64,000 bases of DNA from Pleomorphomonas oryzae DSM 16300 (lineage in GTDB: Bacteria > Pseudomonadota > Alphaproteobacteria > Rhizobiales > Pleomorphomonadaceae): contig NZ_AUHB01000005.1 in NCBI RefSeq assembly GCF_000422965.1, positions 186,001 through 250,000 of the forward strand, written 5' to 3'. Below are positions 1-13,261 of the stretch, in pieces. The notes under the pieces are model-generated. The model did no database searches. It saw only the letters and a list, made by a program, of their open reading frames with translations, and was not told where the DNA came from. A program made the position numbers and the translations under genes. Each line of letters opens with the position of its first letter. Position 1 is the stretch's first letter.

Positions 1-765
1 GTGGTGGTATTGGGTCTGGTCGGCGAGGCCGATTTGGACATCGAATCCTTTCATCATCACTGGCTGCGCTGGGGCGAGATTGGCCGGTTGTTCGATCTTC
101 TGGCGCGTGAGCGCGTCGGCGAGGTGGTGATCTGCGGGGCCGTCAACCGGCCGGACTTCTCGGCCATCCGCGTTGACCTCGGTGCCGTGCTGAGCTTGCC
201 GAAGATCCTGTCGCTGATGGTGGGCGGCGACGATACCGTGCTGAAGAATGTCGTCCGGTTCCTTGAAGACCGCGGCTATACGGTGATCGGCGCCCATCAG
301 GTGGCGCCGGAACTGGTTGGCGGCAACGGCAATCTCGGGCGTTTCAAGCCCACGGACGATGCCGAGACCGATATTGCCAAGGGCGTCGAGGCGTCGTTGA
401 CGCTCGGCCGGCTCGACATCGGCCAAGCTGTGGTGTCGATCTCGGGCCGTGTAGTGGCCGTCGAGGGCATCGAAGGAACCGATGAACTTCTGCAGCGCGT
501 CGCCGATCTCAGAAAGCGCGGCCGCCTCAAGGCGGCGCACCGCTCCGGCGTGCTGGTGAAGGCAGCCAAACCCCAGCAGGATCTGCGCGTCGATCTGCCG
601 ACCATTGGTCCGCGCACCGTTGAAATGGCAGTGGCGGCCGGTCTTGCCGGCATTGCCGTGGAATCGGGGCGGGTGATGATTGTCGATCGGCCGGCGACCA
701 TCGCCGCCGCCGACGCCGCCCGATTATTTCTGCAGGTGCGGACCTTTCCGGACGGTGCGTCATGA
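1..765 (+). CDS. lpxI: UDP-2,3-diacylglucosamine pyrophosphatase LpxI, 5' end cut by the window
   Basis: LpxI hydrolyses UDP-2,3-diacylglucosamine to 2,3-diacylglucosamine 1-phosphate (lipid X) on the inner face of the cytoplasmic membrane, replacing LpxH in many alphaproteobacteria. The visible 254 residues match the family from the W-x-R-W-GEIGRLFDLL helix through the C-terminal GPRTVEMAVAAGLAGIAVE and MIVDRP segments. LpxI proteins are usually about 270-290 residues, so roughly 25-30 N-terminal residues lie outside the window; the GTG at base 1 is just an in-frame valine, not a credible start. The stop overlaps the lpxB start as ATGA, so the two are translationally coupled. Family assignment is by recognition of the sequence; confidence is high because lpxB follows. 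Confidence 0.9.
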   Translation: MVVLGLVGEADLDIESFHHHWLRWGEIGRLFDLLARERVGEVVICGAVNRPDFSAIRVDLGAVLSLPKILSLMVGGDDTVLKNVVRFLEDRGYTVIGAHQVAPELVGGNGNLGRFKPTDDAETDIAKGVEASLTLGRLDIGQAVVSISGRVVAVEGIEGTDELLQRVADLRKRGRLKAAHRSGVLVKAAKPQQDLRVDLPTIGPRTVEMAVAAGLAGIAVESGRVMIVDRPATIAAADAARLFLQVRTFPDGAS

Positions 766-1949
766 CCGAGTATCCGCCGCTCCGCGTCGCTATCGTGGTC
801 GGTGAGGAATCCGGCGATCAGCTTGGCGCGAGGCTGATGGCGGCACTCAAGAACCTGTCGGCACACCCGGTCGAGTTTTTCGGCGTTGGCGGCGATCGCA
901 TGGCCGCCGAGGGGATGCCGAGCTTTTTTCCGCTTCACGACATTGCCGTCATGGGCTTCGGTCCAGTGGTGAAGCGTCTACCGCTCATTCAGGTGCGTAC
1001 GGCCGAAGCCGCCGGTGCCGTCATCGCCGGCCATCCGGATGTGCTGGTGATCATCGATAGCCCGGACTTCACGCATCGCGTGGCACGCGATGTCCGCGCC
1101 GCCCTACCGAAACTGCCGGTCATCGACTACGTCTGCCCTTCCGTATGGGCTTGGCGGCCCAACAGAGCCCGCAGGATGGCCGCCTACATCGATCATGTAC
1201 TCGCGCTCCTGCCGTTCGAGCCGGCCGTCCTCGCTCGCCTGAAGGGCCCTGAAGCAACCTACGTCGGCCATCCTCTGATCGACCGTCCGGAGTTGCTGAC
1301 CCCGGCGACGGGCGAGCGGCTGCCGCTTGAGGGAAGCGAGCCGCCGCGTCTGCTGGTGCTGCCGGGAAGCCGTTCGGGTGAAATCGACCGCATGCTGGCG
1401 CTCTATGGCCGGGTACTTGATGCGCTGTCGGCACGCGGACTGGTCTTTCAGCCGGTGCTTCCGGCCGTCGAACGGCTCAGGGCGCGCATCGAAAGAGAAA
1501 CGGCGGGCTGGGCGTTACGGCCGAAGATCGTCACCGGTGAGGTGGAGAAGTGGGCGGCGTTCCGGTCGGCGCACGCCGCGCTCGCCACATCCGGCACTGT
1601 GACGCTGGAACTGGCGCTCGCCGGTGTCCCCAGCGTGATCGCCTACGCACGCGATCCGCTGTTTCGCCTCATTTCGGAAGTTGCCCGCCGCATTCCAGGG
1701 TTGGTGAACCTCACCATGTTCGGTCTCGCCAATATCATCCTCGATGAAAAGGCGAGCCCTGAATTTCTCGACCCGGATCTTGCGCCAGAGCGGCTTGCCG
1801 ATGCCTTGGCACCACTGCTCGCCGACACACCCGCCCGTGCCGCCCAGCTTGCCGCCTTCTCGCGCCTCAAAGATGTGATGGCGCTTCCCAACGGTCGCCC
1901 AGCCGCCGAAACCGCTGCCAGCGTGGTGCTGCGGCTCGCCAGCCACTGA
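762..1949 (+). CDS. lpxB: Lipid-A-disaccharide synthase LpxB
   Basis: LpxB (395 residues, the normal length) is the inverting GT19 glycosyltransferase that joins lipid X to UDP-2,3-diacylglucosamine and releases UDP, forming the lipid A disaccharide at the inner membrane. Visible family motifs are GEESGDQLGA near residue 13, GVGGDRMAAEGM near 41, DSPDFTHRVA near 99, SVWAWRPNRA near 127, YVGHPLIDRP near 167 and the nucleotide-binding LPGSRSGEI near 199. The start ATG sits in the lpxI stop. It is the last gene of the lipid A operon here: the next gene, gltA, is convergent and separated by a hairpin. Confidence 0.96.
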   Translation: MTEYPPLRVAIVVGEESGDQLGARLMAALKNLSAHPVEFFGVGGDRMAAEGMPSFFPLHDIAVMGFGPVVKRLPLIQVRTAEAAGAVIAGHPDVLVIIDSPDFTHRVARDVRAALPKLPVIDYVCPSVWAWRPNRARRMAAYIDHVLALLPFEPAVLARLKGPEATYVGHPLIDRPELLTPATGERLPLEGSEPPRLLVLPGSRSGEIDRMLALYGRVLDALSARGLVFQPVLPAVERLRARIERETAGWALRPKIVTGEVEKWAAFRSAHAALATSGTVTLELALAGVPSVIAYARDPLFRLISEVARRIPGLVNLTMFGLANIILDEKASPEFLDPDLAPERLADALAPLLADTPARAAQLAAFSRLKDVMALPNGRPAAETAASVVLRLASH

Positions 1950-1965
1950 TTTCTCGCCTCATATG

Positions 1966-1997
1966 AAAAAGACCTCCGACGTTGCCGCCGGAGGTCT
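1966..1997 (-). terminator. Rho-independent terminator of gltA
   Basis: An 8-bp stem (gacctccg at 1971-1978 pairing with cggaggtc at 1989-1996) is followed, on the minus strand, by five T residues (A at 1966-1970 on the plus strand). It lies just past the gltA stop codon, and it also separates gltA from the convergent lpxB. Confidence 0.85.
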
Positions 1998-2018
1998 GCT
2001 TGTCATTTCGAGAAAGAC

Positions 2019-3311
2019 TCAGCCGCGCTTGTCGAGCTCGACGTAGTCACGCTGCGGCGCGCCGATGTAGAGCTGGCGCGGACGGCCGATCTTCTGGCTC
2101 GGATCCTCGACCATTTCCTTCCACTGGGCGATCCAGCCGACCGTACGGGCGACGGCGAACAGCACGGTGAACATTGACGTCGGGAAGCCCATCGCCTTCA
2201 GCGTGATGCCGGAATAGAAGTCGATGTTCGGGTAGAGCTTCTTTTCGATGAAGTAATCGTCGCTGAGGGCGATCCGCTCGAGTTCGACGGCGACGTCGAG
2301 CAGCGGGTCGTCCTTGATGCCGAGCGTCTCAAGCACCTCATGGCAGGTCTGCTGCATGATCTTGGCGCGCGGGTCATAGTTCTTGTAGACGCGATGACCG
2401 AAGCCCATGAGGCGGAACGGGTCATTCTTGTCCTTGGCGCGGGCGATGTACTCGGGAATACGATCAACCGTACCGATTTCCGCCAGCATGTTGAGCGCCG
2501 CCTCGTTGGCGCCGCCATGCGCCGGACCCCACAGACAGGCAATGCCGGCGGCGATACAGGCGAAGGGATTGGCACCCGACGAACCGGCGAGACGGACCGT
2601 CGACGTCGAGGCGTTCTGCTCGTGATCGGCGTGCAAAGTGAAGATGCGGTCCATCGCCTGGGCGAGGATCGGATTGACCTTGTAGTCTTCTGCCGGCACG
2701 GCGAAGCACATATGCAGGAAGTTCGCCGCGTAGTCGAGGTCGTTCTTCGGGAAGATGAACGGCTGGCCGATCGAATACTTGTAGGCCATGGCGGCGATCG
2801 TCGGCATCTTGGCGATCATCCGGTGCGAGGCGATCATCCGCTGATGCGGGTCCGAGATGTCGATCGAGTCGTGATAGAAGGCCGACAACGCGCCAACCGT
2901 GCCGACCATCACCGCCATCGGGTGGGCGTCGCGACGATAACCCTGGAAGAAGCGGGTCATCTGCTCGTGGATCATGGTGTGACGGGTGATGTGCCTGTCG
3001 AACTGCTGCTTCTGCGCCGGGGTCGGCAGCTCGCCGTAGAGCAGCAGATAGCAGGTTTCCAGATAATCGCCTTCAAGCGTCAGCTGCTCGATCGGATAAC
3101 CGCGATAGAGCAGCACGCCCTTGTCGCCGTCGATATAGGTGATCTTGGATTCGCAGGCACCGGTCGACGTGAAGCCCGGATCGTAGGTGAAGTGGCCGGT
3201 CTTGCCATAGAAGGTGGAGATGTCCATCACGCTCGGGCCGATGCTTGCGTCCTTGAGCGGGAACTCATAGGTCTTGTCATCGATGGTGACGGTTGCGTTC
3301 TTCGTGGTCAT
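2019..3311 (-). CDS. gltA: Citrate synthase (type II)
   Basis: Citrate synthase condenses oxaloacetate and acetyl-CoA, the entry reaction of the TCA cycle. The 430-residue protein begins [19 protein letters not shown], the usual start for alphaproteobacterial GltA. A longer reading frame extends 141 codons upstream but has no family similarity, so the ATG at 3311 was chosen. Catalytic regions are visible: [14 protein letters not shown] with the first catalytic His, [26 protein letters not shown] with the second His and substrate-binding Arg, and the aspartate-containing DFYSGI stretch. It is transcribed alone, with a terminator at 1966-1997 and a gap of 364 bp upstream that carries a perfect palindrome (3377-3388). 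Confidence 0.97.
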   Translation of the reverse strand: MTTKNATVTIDDKTYEFPLKDASIGPSVMDISTFYGKTGHFTYDPGFTSTGACESKITYIDGDKGVLLYRGYPIEQLTLEGDYLETCYLLLYGELPTPAQKQQFDRHITRHTMIHEQMTRFFQGYRRDAHPMAVMVGTVGALSAFYHDSIDISDPHQRMIASHRMIAKMPTIAAMAYKYSIGQPFIFPKNDLDYAANFLHMCFAVPAEDYKVNPILAQAMDRIFTLHADHEQNASTSTVRLAGSSGANPFACIAAGIACLWGPAHGGANEAALNMLAEIGTVDRIPEYIARAKDKNDPFRLMGFGHRVYKNYDPRAKIMQQTCHEVLETLGIKDDPLLDVAVELERIALSDDYFIEKKLYPNIDFYSGITLKAMGFPTSMFTVLFAVARTVGWIAQWKEMVEDPSQKIGRPRQLYIGAPQRDYVELDKRG

Positions 3312-3376
3312 TCGGTCGGATCTCCAACAGGTGATCAGGTGGACCAGGCCAATGAGGGGCAGGGTGAAGCGATTAC

Positions 3377-3388
3377 GTTTACGTAAAC
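3377..3388. promoter_or_regulatory. 12-bp perfect palindrome upstream of gltA, possible operator
   Basis: GTTTACGTAAAC is a perfect inverted repeat 65 bp upstream of the gltA start codon, preceded by an overlapping TTACG repeat. The position fits an operator near the gltA promoter. From memory it resembles sites of LiuR-type MerR regulators, which control branched-chain amino acid and acyl-CoA catabolism; that match is an inference that could not be tested here. Confidence 0.4.
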
Positions 3389-3615
3389 TGCCGACCAACC
3401 TCCCAGTCGCATGTCGATCTTCACGTAGCGGAAAATCCCTACTCCGGCAAGCCGTCGAATTGGTGGTCAGCCTTGCCATTTCGGCGGAGGCTCGGAACCG
3501 GATCCCGGGGCGCGAGTTATTGTTCCGGTGTGCTTTTTGCCGCTGGAGTTCAGCGTTTTGAACCAATCGAACGAGCGGCGTTTCCATCCCACCCCTTGCC
3601 CCTCGCAAGGAAGTG

Positions 3616-3647
3616 AAAACCCCGCCGCGGTCTGACCGGGCGGGGTT
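3616..3647 (-). terminator. Rho-independent terminator of gltX
   Basis: A 9-bp stem (aaccccgcc at 3618-3626 with ggcggggtt at 3639-3647) reads on the minus strand as a GC-rich hairpin running into TTTT. It lies 29 bp past the gltX stop codon. Confidence 0.85.
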
Positions 3648-3675
3648 GGTATTTTCTGAGAGATTTGAAGGTCGA

Positions 3676-5100
3676 TCAGCCGGCCAGCGCGTCGCGGATG
3701 CGGCCGAGCGCTTCGTCGCGGCCGAGCACTGCAAGCACGTCGAAGATCGGCGGCGATGTCGTGCGGCCGGTAGCCGCAGCCCTAAGCGGCTGCGCTACTT
3801 TGCCGAGCTTGAGACCCGTCTCGGCGGCATAGGCTCGCACCACCTCCTCGGTGCCGGACGCCGACCAGTCGTTCAGTCCATCGAGACGCGGCAGGAGGTC
3901 GGCGAGCGCTGCCTTGCCGGCAGCGTCGAGCAGGGTGGCGGCCTTCTCATCGGGGACCAGCGGCCTGCTGACGAACAGGTAGCCGGCGTTGTCGATCAGT
4001 TCGAGAAGCGTCTTGGCCCGTTCCTTGAGGCCGGGCATGGCGGCGGCGAGCTGTGCCTTCTTGGGTGTGTCGAGTTTCGCTTTGAGTGCTGCTCCATCAG
4101 GAATGTGATCGAGCAGAGCGACGACGTGATCCACCAGCTCTTCATCCGGCGTCTGACGAATATAGTGGCCGTTGAGATTCTCCAGCTTGCCGAAGTCGAA
4201 GCGCGACGGCGAGCGGCCGATGCCCTCAAGGTCGAACAGCGAGATCATCTCGTCGGTGGAGAGGATCTCGGCGTCGCCATGCGCCCAGCCGAGGCGAACG
4301 AGATAGTTGCGCAGTGCCACCGGCAAATAGCCCATGGCGCGGTAGGCCTCAACGCCGAGGGCACCATGGCGCTTGGAGAGCTTGGCGCCATCCGGACCGT
4401 GGATCAGTGGAATATGCGCCACCTTCGGCATGTCCCAGCCGAGAGCGTCGTAGATGATCTTCTGGCGTGCCGTATTGGTCAGGTGATCGTCGCCGCGGAT
4501 GATCTGGGTGACGCCCATGTCGTGGTCGTCAACCACCACGGCATGCATGTATGTGGGTGTGCCGTCGGAGCGCAGGATGATGAAATCATCGAGATCCTTG
4601 TTGGGGAAGGTGACGGTTCCCTGAACCGCATCCTCGATCACCGTCTCGCCATCCAGCGGCGCCTTGATGCGCACCGAGGGCCTGACGCCAGCCGGCGCCT
4701 CGGACGGGTCGCGGTCGCGCCAGCGGCCGTCATAGCGCGGCGGCAGGCCATTCGCCTTGGCACTCTCGCGCATCTCATTGAGCTCGTCAGGCGTGCAATA
4801 GCAGTAGTAGGCCTTGCCGGCGGCGACCAGCTCACGCGCCACGTCGGCGTGACGGTCGGCGCGCTGGAATTGCGAGATCGGCTCGCCCTCCCAGGTGAGG
4901 CCCAGCCAGGTCAGTCCGTCGATGATCGCGTCGACCGCGGCCTGCGTCGACCGCTCGCGATCGGTATCCTCGATGCGAAGCAACATGGTGCCACCATGCC
5001 GCTTGGCATAGAGCCAGTTGAAGAGGGCTGTCCGCGCACCTCCGATGTGCAGAAAACCGGTGGGAGACGGCGCAAAACGCGTGACGACGGGCGTGGACAT
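3676..5100 (-). CDS. gltX: Glutamyl-tRNA synthetase
   Basis: Class I aminoacyl-tRNA synthetase that charges tRNA-Glu (and in organisms using GatCAB also tRNA-Gln). The 474-residue length is normal. The HIGH-type signature is [15 protein letters not shown] (HIG at residues 18-20) and the KMSKS-type signature is KLSKRHG at residues 240-246. [12 protein letters not shown] and the C-terminal anticodon-binding domain are also present. Hyphomicrobiales usually carry two GltX paralogues; which of the two this is cannot be told from sequence alone. It ends at its own terminator and lies between gltA and comEC. Confidence 0.96.
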   Translation of the reverse strand: MSTPVVTRFAPSPTGFLHIGGARTALFNWLYAKRHGGTMLLRIEDTDRERSTQAAVDAIIDGLTWLGLTWEGEPISQFQRADRHADVARELVAAGKAYYCYCTPDELNEMRESAKANGLPPRYDGRWRDRDPSEAPAGVRPSVRIKAPLDGETVIEDAVQGTVTFPNKDLDDFIILRSDGTPTYMHAVVVDDHDMGVTQIIRGDDHLTNTARQKIIYDALGWDMPKVAHIPLIHGPDGAKLSKRHGALGVEAYRAMGYLPVALRNYLVRLGWAHGDAEILSTDEMISLFDLEGIGRSPSRFDFGKLENLNGHYIRQTPDEELVDHVVALLDHIPDGAALKAKLDTPKKAQLAAAMPGLKERAKTLLELIDNAGYLFVSRPLVPDEKAATLLDAAGKAALADLLPRLDGLNDWSASGTEEVVRAYAAETGLKLGKVAQPLRAAATGRTTSPPIFDVLAVLGRDEALGRIRDALAG

Positions 5101-5252
5101 CGACGATAGTTCCGAAAAATGTCAGGGGTGGCCCGGAAAGGATGGCGGATCGCCGTCGGCCGGACCATTGCGTGGACGGCGTCTTACAGGAAAGCCGTGC
5201 GTTTCGCAAAATAAGATCGCGGCATGAGCAGCGTAAGCAACCGAAATAGGCA

Positions 5253-7433
5253 ATGACTGTGACGGTCCGGACGGAGACGAGTATCGAGCGTCCTGCGCAG
5301 AACCGGAAAGCCGTCGGTGCGACATGGCGGCGTATGCTTTCCGCTTTTCGAAAATCCTTTGTCCGCGACCTTGAAGAAGGCCGTGGCTTTCTCTGGTGGC
5401 CGGTGGCCGTCGCGATTGGCGCGGCCTTTTATTTCGCTCCGGCGAGCGAGCCTTCGCTCGCTGATCTGGTGCTCGCCGGCCTTGGTCTCCTCGCGGCGCT
5501 GGTGCTGATCATCCGCCACCCCCTCGCGGCGCCGTTCTCGGCGATCCTCATTGGTCTCGCCTGCGCCGGTTTTCTGCACGCGGCATTGGTGACCCGCCTC
5601 GCCAGCCATCCGGTGTTTCCGTTCGAACGTACGATAACGGTACGCGGTCATATCGTGGCGGTGGAGGATCGAGGAAAGGGAACCGCCCGCCTGCTTGTTC
5701 GACCGGCCGAGATGGATCCCCGGCCTCGAAGCGGCCTGCCGCCATTCGTCCGCGTGACCACGCGCGGTGAAGTGCCGGCCCCAGGCGAAGCCGTCACCAT
5801 GCTCGCGCGCCTCGCCCCGCCCATGCCGCCACCGCTCCCAGGCGGCTATGACTTTGCCCGCGTTGCCTGGTTTAGCGGAGTCGGCGCCAGCGGCTTCACC
5901 TACGGCCCGGTCAAGCCTTGGCTCGGGGCGCCGCCGCCCGATACCAAGCTTGCGCTCTTGAGCAGCATCGAGACCGTGCGAATGACGGCGGCCGGCCGCA
6001 TTCGCGCCGCGCTTGCCGGCGACACAGGCGCCATTGCGGCGGCACTGATTGTCGGTGATCGCGCCGGCATATCCGACGCAACCAACGAGGTGATGCGCAT
6101 CGCCGGTGTTTCGCATGTGCTGTCGATTTCCGGCATGCATATGAGCCTGGTCGCCGCTTTTCTGTTCGGCGGCATTCGCCTCATTCTGGCGTTGATACCG
6201 CCGCTGGCGCTGACGCTGCCGATCAAGAAGATCGCCGCCATGCTGTCGATGCTCGGCACCGGCGCCTATTTCGTGGTCTCCGGCATGGACGTGCCGGCGG
6301 AGCGTTCGATGATCACCGTGGCCGTCTCGCTTTTCGCCGTGCTGATCGATCGCCGCGCCCTGTCGCTGCGAGTGATCGCTGTGGCCGCCCTTGTCACCCT
6401 GGCGCTTTCGCCGGAGGCAGTGATGGAGCCGGGCGCTCAGATGTCATTTGCTGCCGTCGTTGCCCTCATGGCCGGGCTGGAAGCGTGGCGTGCCCGCCGG
6501 GGCGAAGCGGTGGACGGCGATGACGTGAACTGGCTGGCGCGTTTGGTTCGCCGGTTCGCTCTCTGGATCGTGGCGGCGCTGGCGGCGACCGTGGTGGCCG
6601 GCCTCGCCACATTGCCGATGGCGCTTTACCACTTCGGCCGTCTGGCTCCGCTCGGCATGATCGCCAACCTGGTCACCGAGCCCCTCGTCTCATTCCTCAT
6701 CATGCCGATGGCCTTGATCGCCGCGCTTTTGATGCCGCTCGGCCTTGAGGGCGTGCCGCTCGCCGTGATGGGCGCCGGCATTGATGCGATGATCGCCGTG
6801 GCTCGCGTTGTCGCCAACTGGACGCCGGGCGGCGGCCTTTATGGCCGCCCGATGGGCTGGACCATGCTCGCCGTGGTCGCTGGTGGCCTCTGGATATGTC
6901 TCTGGCGCGGCCGCAAGCGTTGGCTCGGACTTGCCCCCGTGCTCGTTGGTCTCGCCTTCGTGGGGGCCGGTTCGCCTCCAGGATTGATTGTCGCTGGCGA
7001 CGGATCGCTGGCTCTCGTGCGCCAGCAAGATGGAGCATGGCACAAGGTCGGCGCAAAAGGCGGCTTCATGCTGAACGTCTGGACGGCAGCGGTCGGGATA
7101 GATCCGGCCGATGTTACGTCGCTTGACCGCGAGGCTGCCTGCGACGCCGAGGCCTGTCTCTTGAAAGCGGCGCAAGGCCGTCCGTCGGTTTCGGTTGTCA
7201 GTCAGCCGCTCGCCTTCGGTGACGATTGCTCGACCACTGCGATCGTGGTGTCTGGGTTGGAGGCGCCGCCCTGGTGCCAGCCGGCCGGCGCGCTTGTCGA
7301 TCAGCGCGTGCTCGCTTCGACAGGCACGATCACCTACGACATCCAGATGAGTGGTGACGGCGGCGTGCACCTTAAGGAATCCGGCCGCGTGCTCGGCAAT
7401 CCTCGCCGGCCGTGGCTTGCCCCGATGCGTTGA
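5253..7433 (+). CDS. comEC: ComEC/Rec2 family DNA-uptake channel protein
   Basis: Polytopic inner-membrane protein of the family that moves single-stranded DNA into the cytoplasm during transformation. It has N-terminal membrane segments (residues about 45-110), a soluble DUF4131/OB-like part (about 120-215), then the Competence domain with the family hallmark SISGMHMSLVAAF and about eight further membrane helices to residue 570. The last 150 residues are a short soluble tail. At 726 residues it is near the size of other rhizobial members and lacks the C-terminal metallo-beta-lactamase domain of Bacillus ComEC. The start is the ATG after AATAGG. It converges on the diguanylate cyclase with 2 bp between stop codons. 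In many rhizobia lexA lies next to comEC; it does not here. Whether this strain is competent is unknown. Confidence 0.88.
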   Translation: MTVTVRTETSIERPAQNRKAVGATWRRMLSAFRKSFVRDLEEGRGFLWWPVAVAIGAAFYFAPASEPSLADLVLAGLGLLAALVLIIRHPLAAPFSAILIGLACAGFLHAALVTRLASHPVFPFERTITVRGHIVAVEDRGKGTARLLVRPAEMDPRPRSGLPPFVRVTTRGEVPAPGEAVTMLARLAPPMPPPLPGGYDFARVAWFSGVGASGFTYGPVKPWLGAPPPDTKLALLSSIETVRMTAAGRIRAALAGDTGAIAAALIVGDRAGISDATNEVMRIAGVSHVLSISGMHMSLVAAFLFGGIRLILALIPPLALTLPIKKIAAMLSMLGTGAYFVVSGMDVPAERSMITVAVSLFAVLIDRRALSLRVIAVAALVTLALSPEAVMEPGAQMSFAAVVALMAGLEAWRARRGEAVDGDDVNWLARLVRRFALWIVAALAATVVAGLATLPMALYHFGRLAPLGMIANLVTEPLVSFLIMPMALIAALLMPLGLEGVPLAVMGAGIDAMIAVARVVANWTPGGGLYGRPMGWTMLAVVAGGLWICLWRGRKRWLGLAPVLVGLAFVGAGSPPGLIVAGDGSLALVRQQDGAWHKVGAKGGFMLNVWTAAVGIDPADVTSLDREAACDAEACLLKAAQGRPSVSVVSQPLAFGDDCSTTAIVVSGLEAPPWCQPAGALVDQRVLASTGTITYDIQMSGDGGVHLKESGRVLGNPRRPWLAPMR

Positions 7434-7435
7434 TG

Positions 7436-8488
7436 TTACGCGTCTTCCTCGGAAACACTAAGCATCGCTTCCGTACAGACCCGGTTGCGGCCAGCCCGCT
7501 TGGCGAGGTAGAGGGCGGTGTCGGCGCGCTCGATCAGCGAGACGGCGGTATCGCCCGGATGGTAGGTTGCGACACCCACGGAGACGGTAACGAAGCCGAG
7601 CGTCTCGCCAGTGGAGCGCTTCTTGAGCTCCTTCTCCTTGACGCTCACGCGGATGCGGTCGGCCAATGCCTCGGCGCGCGTCAGGTTCGCCTTTGGCAGG
7701 ATGATGGCGAACTCCTCGCCACCGTAGCGGCAGGCAAGGTGATGCCCCTTGATCGCCTGTTTGACCGAAAGTGCCACCAGGCGCAGGACCTGATCGCCGG
7801 TCTGATGGCCGAAGCTGTCGTTGAACGATTTGAAATTGTCGATGTCGGTGATGAGCAGCGAGAGAATGCCGTCCGTTTCGGCAGCGTTGGCCACGGCTCG
7901 CTCCAGCGACTGGTCGAAGTGCTTGCGGTTGGCCAGCGTCGTCAGCTCGTCGGTCAGGGTTTCGAAACGCAGGGATTCCAGGCTTTCCTTAAGCTCGGAA
8001 ATTTGCCTCTGACTGTCCGCGAGCTGCCCTTCGAGCTCGCGATTGACCTTCTCGGTTTCATGTGTGGCGACCATGAGTTCCCCGACGATGCCGCGCAGGC
8101 GTGAAAGATCCGGCCCGGCATCCAGCTCCGTCGAAGCGCCGGACAGCCTGCCGGCATAGCTGGCATTGGCGGTAATCGTCTTGTTCACCGCGGCCATGAC
8201 GCCTTCGATCTCGCCAGAGATGCGACCGCCCACGTCCTCGATGCGATCGGAAAGGCGCGATGGCGAGATGAACTGATTGTAGATGGCGTGGAGCTCGGCG
8301 GTGTCGATATGGCCCTTGCTGCGCAGAATGTCATTCACGGCGCGATTGAGGGCGTGATTGAACCCAGCACAGTAATTGTACCAGAGCTCATAGTTCCGGG
8401 GATAGGCCGCGTTCTCGTTGCGCCGCAATTGCGCCACCGCCGCTTCGCCATAGCCGATTGTCCGCAGAAACTCTTCCCGGTGCGTCAT
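7436..8488 (-). CDS. Diguanylate cyclase with GGEEF motif
   Basis: Makes cyclic di-GMP from two GTP. The chosen start MTHREEFLRTIGYGE gives 350 residues; the reading frame extends 23 codons further up without similarity. The N-terminal half has no recognised sensor domain but contains a predicted coiled-coil region (about 120-165, rich in E, L and Q). The C-terminal GGDEF domain begins near DELTTLANRKHFD and carries the active-site loop GGEEF at residues 256-260. The inhibitory I-site motif R-x-x-D expected nine residues before the loop is absent (KGHH instead), so classical product inhibition is unlikely. It is soluble, with no membrane segments. The input signal is unknown. Confidence 0.92.
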   Translation of the reverse strand: MTHREEFLRTIGYGEAAVAQLRRNENAAYPRNYELWYNYCAGFNHALNRAVNDILRSKGHIDTAELHAIYNQFISPSRLSDRIEDVGGRISGEIEGVMAAVNKTITANASYAGRLSGASTELDAGPDLSRLRGIVGELMVATHETEKVNRELEGQLADSQRQISELKESLESLRFETLTDELTTLANRKHFDQSLERAVANAAETDGILSLLITDIDNFKSFNDSFGHQTGDQVLRLVALSVKQAIKGHHLACRYGGEEFAIILPKANLTRAEALADRIRVSVKEKELKKRSTGETLGFVTVSVGVATYHPGDTAVSLIERADTALYLAKRAGRNRVCTEAMLSVSEEDA

Positions 8489-8661
8489 CGTCGCCGCCCA
8501 TGCCCTCACATATCCTGTACGTTGATAAACGGCAGGCATGAATTGAGCGTTAAGCAAAGGTGCACGCTATCTGTAAAACTTGAGCTTTCCGCCCCGACCA
8601 GACGCGCAGCGGCCGATTTTTCCTATCAGTCGATGCGATTTGCCATGCCGCACCAAATGAA

Positions 8662-8685
8662 AACGGCGGCCGAAAGGCCGCCGTT
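8662..8685 (-). terminator. Rho-independent terminator of the DEAD-box helicase
   Basis: A perfect 10-bp stem (aacggcggcc at 8662-8671, ggccgccgtt at 8676-8685) closes a GAAA loop (TTTC on the minus strand). On the minus strand it continues into TTTTC, just past the helicase stop codon at 8708. Confidence 0.85.
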
Positions 8686-8707
8686 CGAAGAGCATCTGCA
8701 ATAGCTG

Positions 8708-10285
<1,578 letters not shown>

Positions 10286-10720
10286 GTGGTGTGCGGTCTC
10301 TTGGATTGGGGATTCGAGCCCTGAGACAAGCGAATCCACGCTCTTCCGGGTCGACTTTGTCCGATCCGGATATCGTCGGAGACCATATGTGGAATCTTCG
10401 GTATGTCAATCAATTCCTGCCGAATTGAGCGTTTATTGTTACTTCAAGCGACTGGGAAGCGGTTCTGGAGGCTTTCAACCCACGTTTCGGCCCGTTCGGA
10501 TTTGAGATGAACATGGCCATCACATCAACGCCCGCCAATTGATCAGCCGATCTTCTTGGTGGGGGCGGAGTTCTACGTGTCTCTCCTAGGCGGCATCAGC
10601 ATCGCAACGAAGGCCTCACTGACCAACCATCAGAGCCGGCAATATCTCCGCCGAAGACGCTTGAGGATGCACCACCTTGACGACCGGCGGAGGCGGCACC
10701 CGAGTGTTGGTGCACAGATC
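10286..10720. other. Intergenic region between parE and the helicase (435 bp)
   Basis: No gene supported. It must hold the helicase promoter and leader and the parE 3' end. A short minus-strand stretch near 10,625-10,700 reads [13 protein letters not shown], faintly like the N-terminus of an efflux adaptor, but it hits a stop within about 30 residues and is taken as chance or a dead fragment. Confidence 0.5.
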
Positions 10721-12763
<2,043 letters not shown>

Positions 12764-13261
12764 GCGTTCCGTCTTCGTCCATTGGCCGGTGATGCCGGCC
12801 ATTCCGCCGCCCGCCGGCAAGCGCTGATTCGCGCGCCTCGGAGTTTGCCACGCCGGCAGCGGAAGCGCCAATCTCGTTCTACATGTGTTCCGGCTCGTAC
12901 ACCGGCGATCCGGGTGCCGTCAACGCCGTTGAGGCGTTCTTAACCGTGGCGGCCGCAAGCTCCGGAACGTTCATTGGTGGTTTGTCATGCGTCGAAACCA
13001 GTATCAAGATGCCGTGCTCCGAGAACTCGGAGCCGTCCACACCCATGCCTTCGTTGCCGGCCATCGCCTTGGCGGCATGCGGCGCCATCTCCAGGAAGTA
13101 GCGGCCGAGCCGCCGCTCACCGGTGGCATCTTTGCCCTGCCGGCCGTGCTGGTCCTGCTGGCACTGACGGCGCTGGTTTTCCTGCTCGCCTGATTTTGCC
13201 GCTGGCAATCCCCGGCGCGAAGCGCTAGGGAGACCGCCCCCAATTTATTCGGAGAGCGGTC
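12764..13261. other. Intergenic region between parE and the Hsp70-like gene (498 bp)
   Basis: Holds the divergent promoter area of parE and the Hsp70-like gene. A possible 68-codon plus-strand frame at 12987-13193 ends in a strongly hydrophobic segment (FALPAVLVLLALTALVFLLA), so a tiny membrane protein is conceivable, but its start lacks a convincing ribosome-binding site. Other frames of similar length overlap it on both strands. Not annotated as a gene. Confidence 0.4.

Larger units (their letters stand above)
3312..3675. other. gltA-gltX intergenic region (364 bp)
   Basis: The gap holds the gltA promoter region with the palindrome at 3377-3388 and the gltX terminator at 3616-3647. Nothing else in it reads as a gene; frames on both strands lack family similarity. 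Confidence 0.6.

Noticed and set aside
2340-3386. Long plus-strand frame antisense to gltA (348 codons)
   Set aside because: Mirror of the codon pattern of a high-GC gene; no domain likeness, while the minus strand is a clear citrate synthase. The same applies to long frames opposite gltX, the helicase, parE, the Hsp70-like gene and glnA.
10620-10705. Minus-strand stretch [13 protein letters not shown] resembling an efflux-adaptor N-terminus
   Set aside because: Only about 30 residues before a stop, no signal peptide, no pump gene beside it.
12987-13193. 68-codon frame with a hydrophobic C-terminus between parE and the Hsp70-like gene
   Set aside because: No good ribosome-binding site and competing frames on both strands; a helix-like run can arise by chance in GC-rich DNA.
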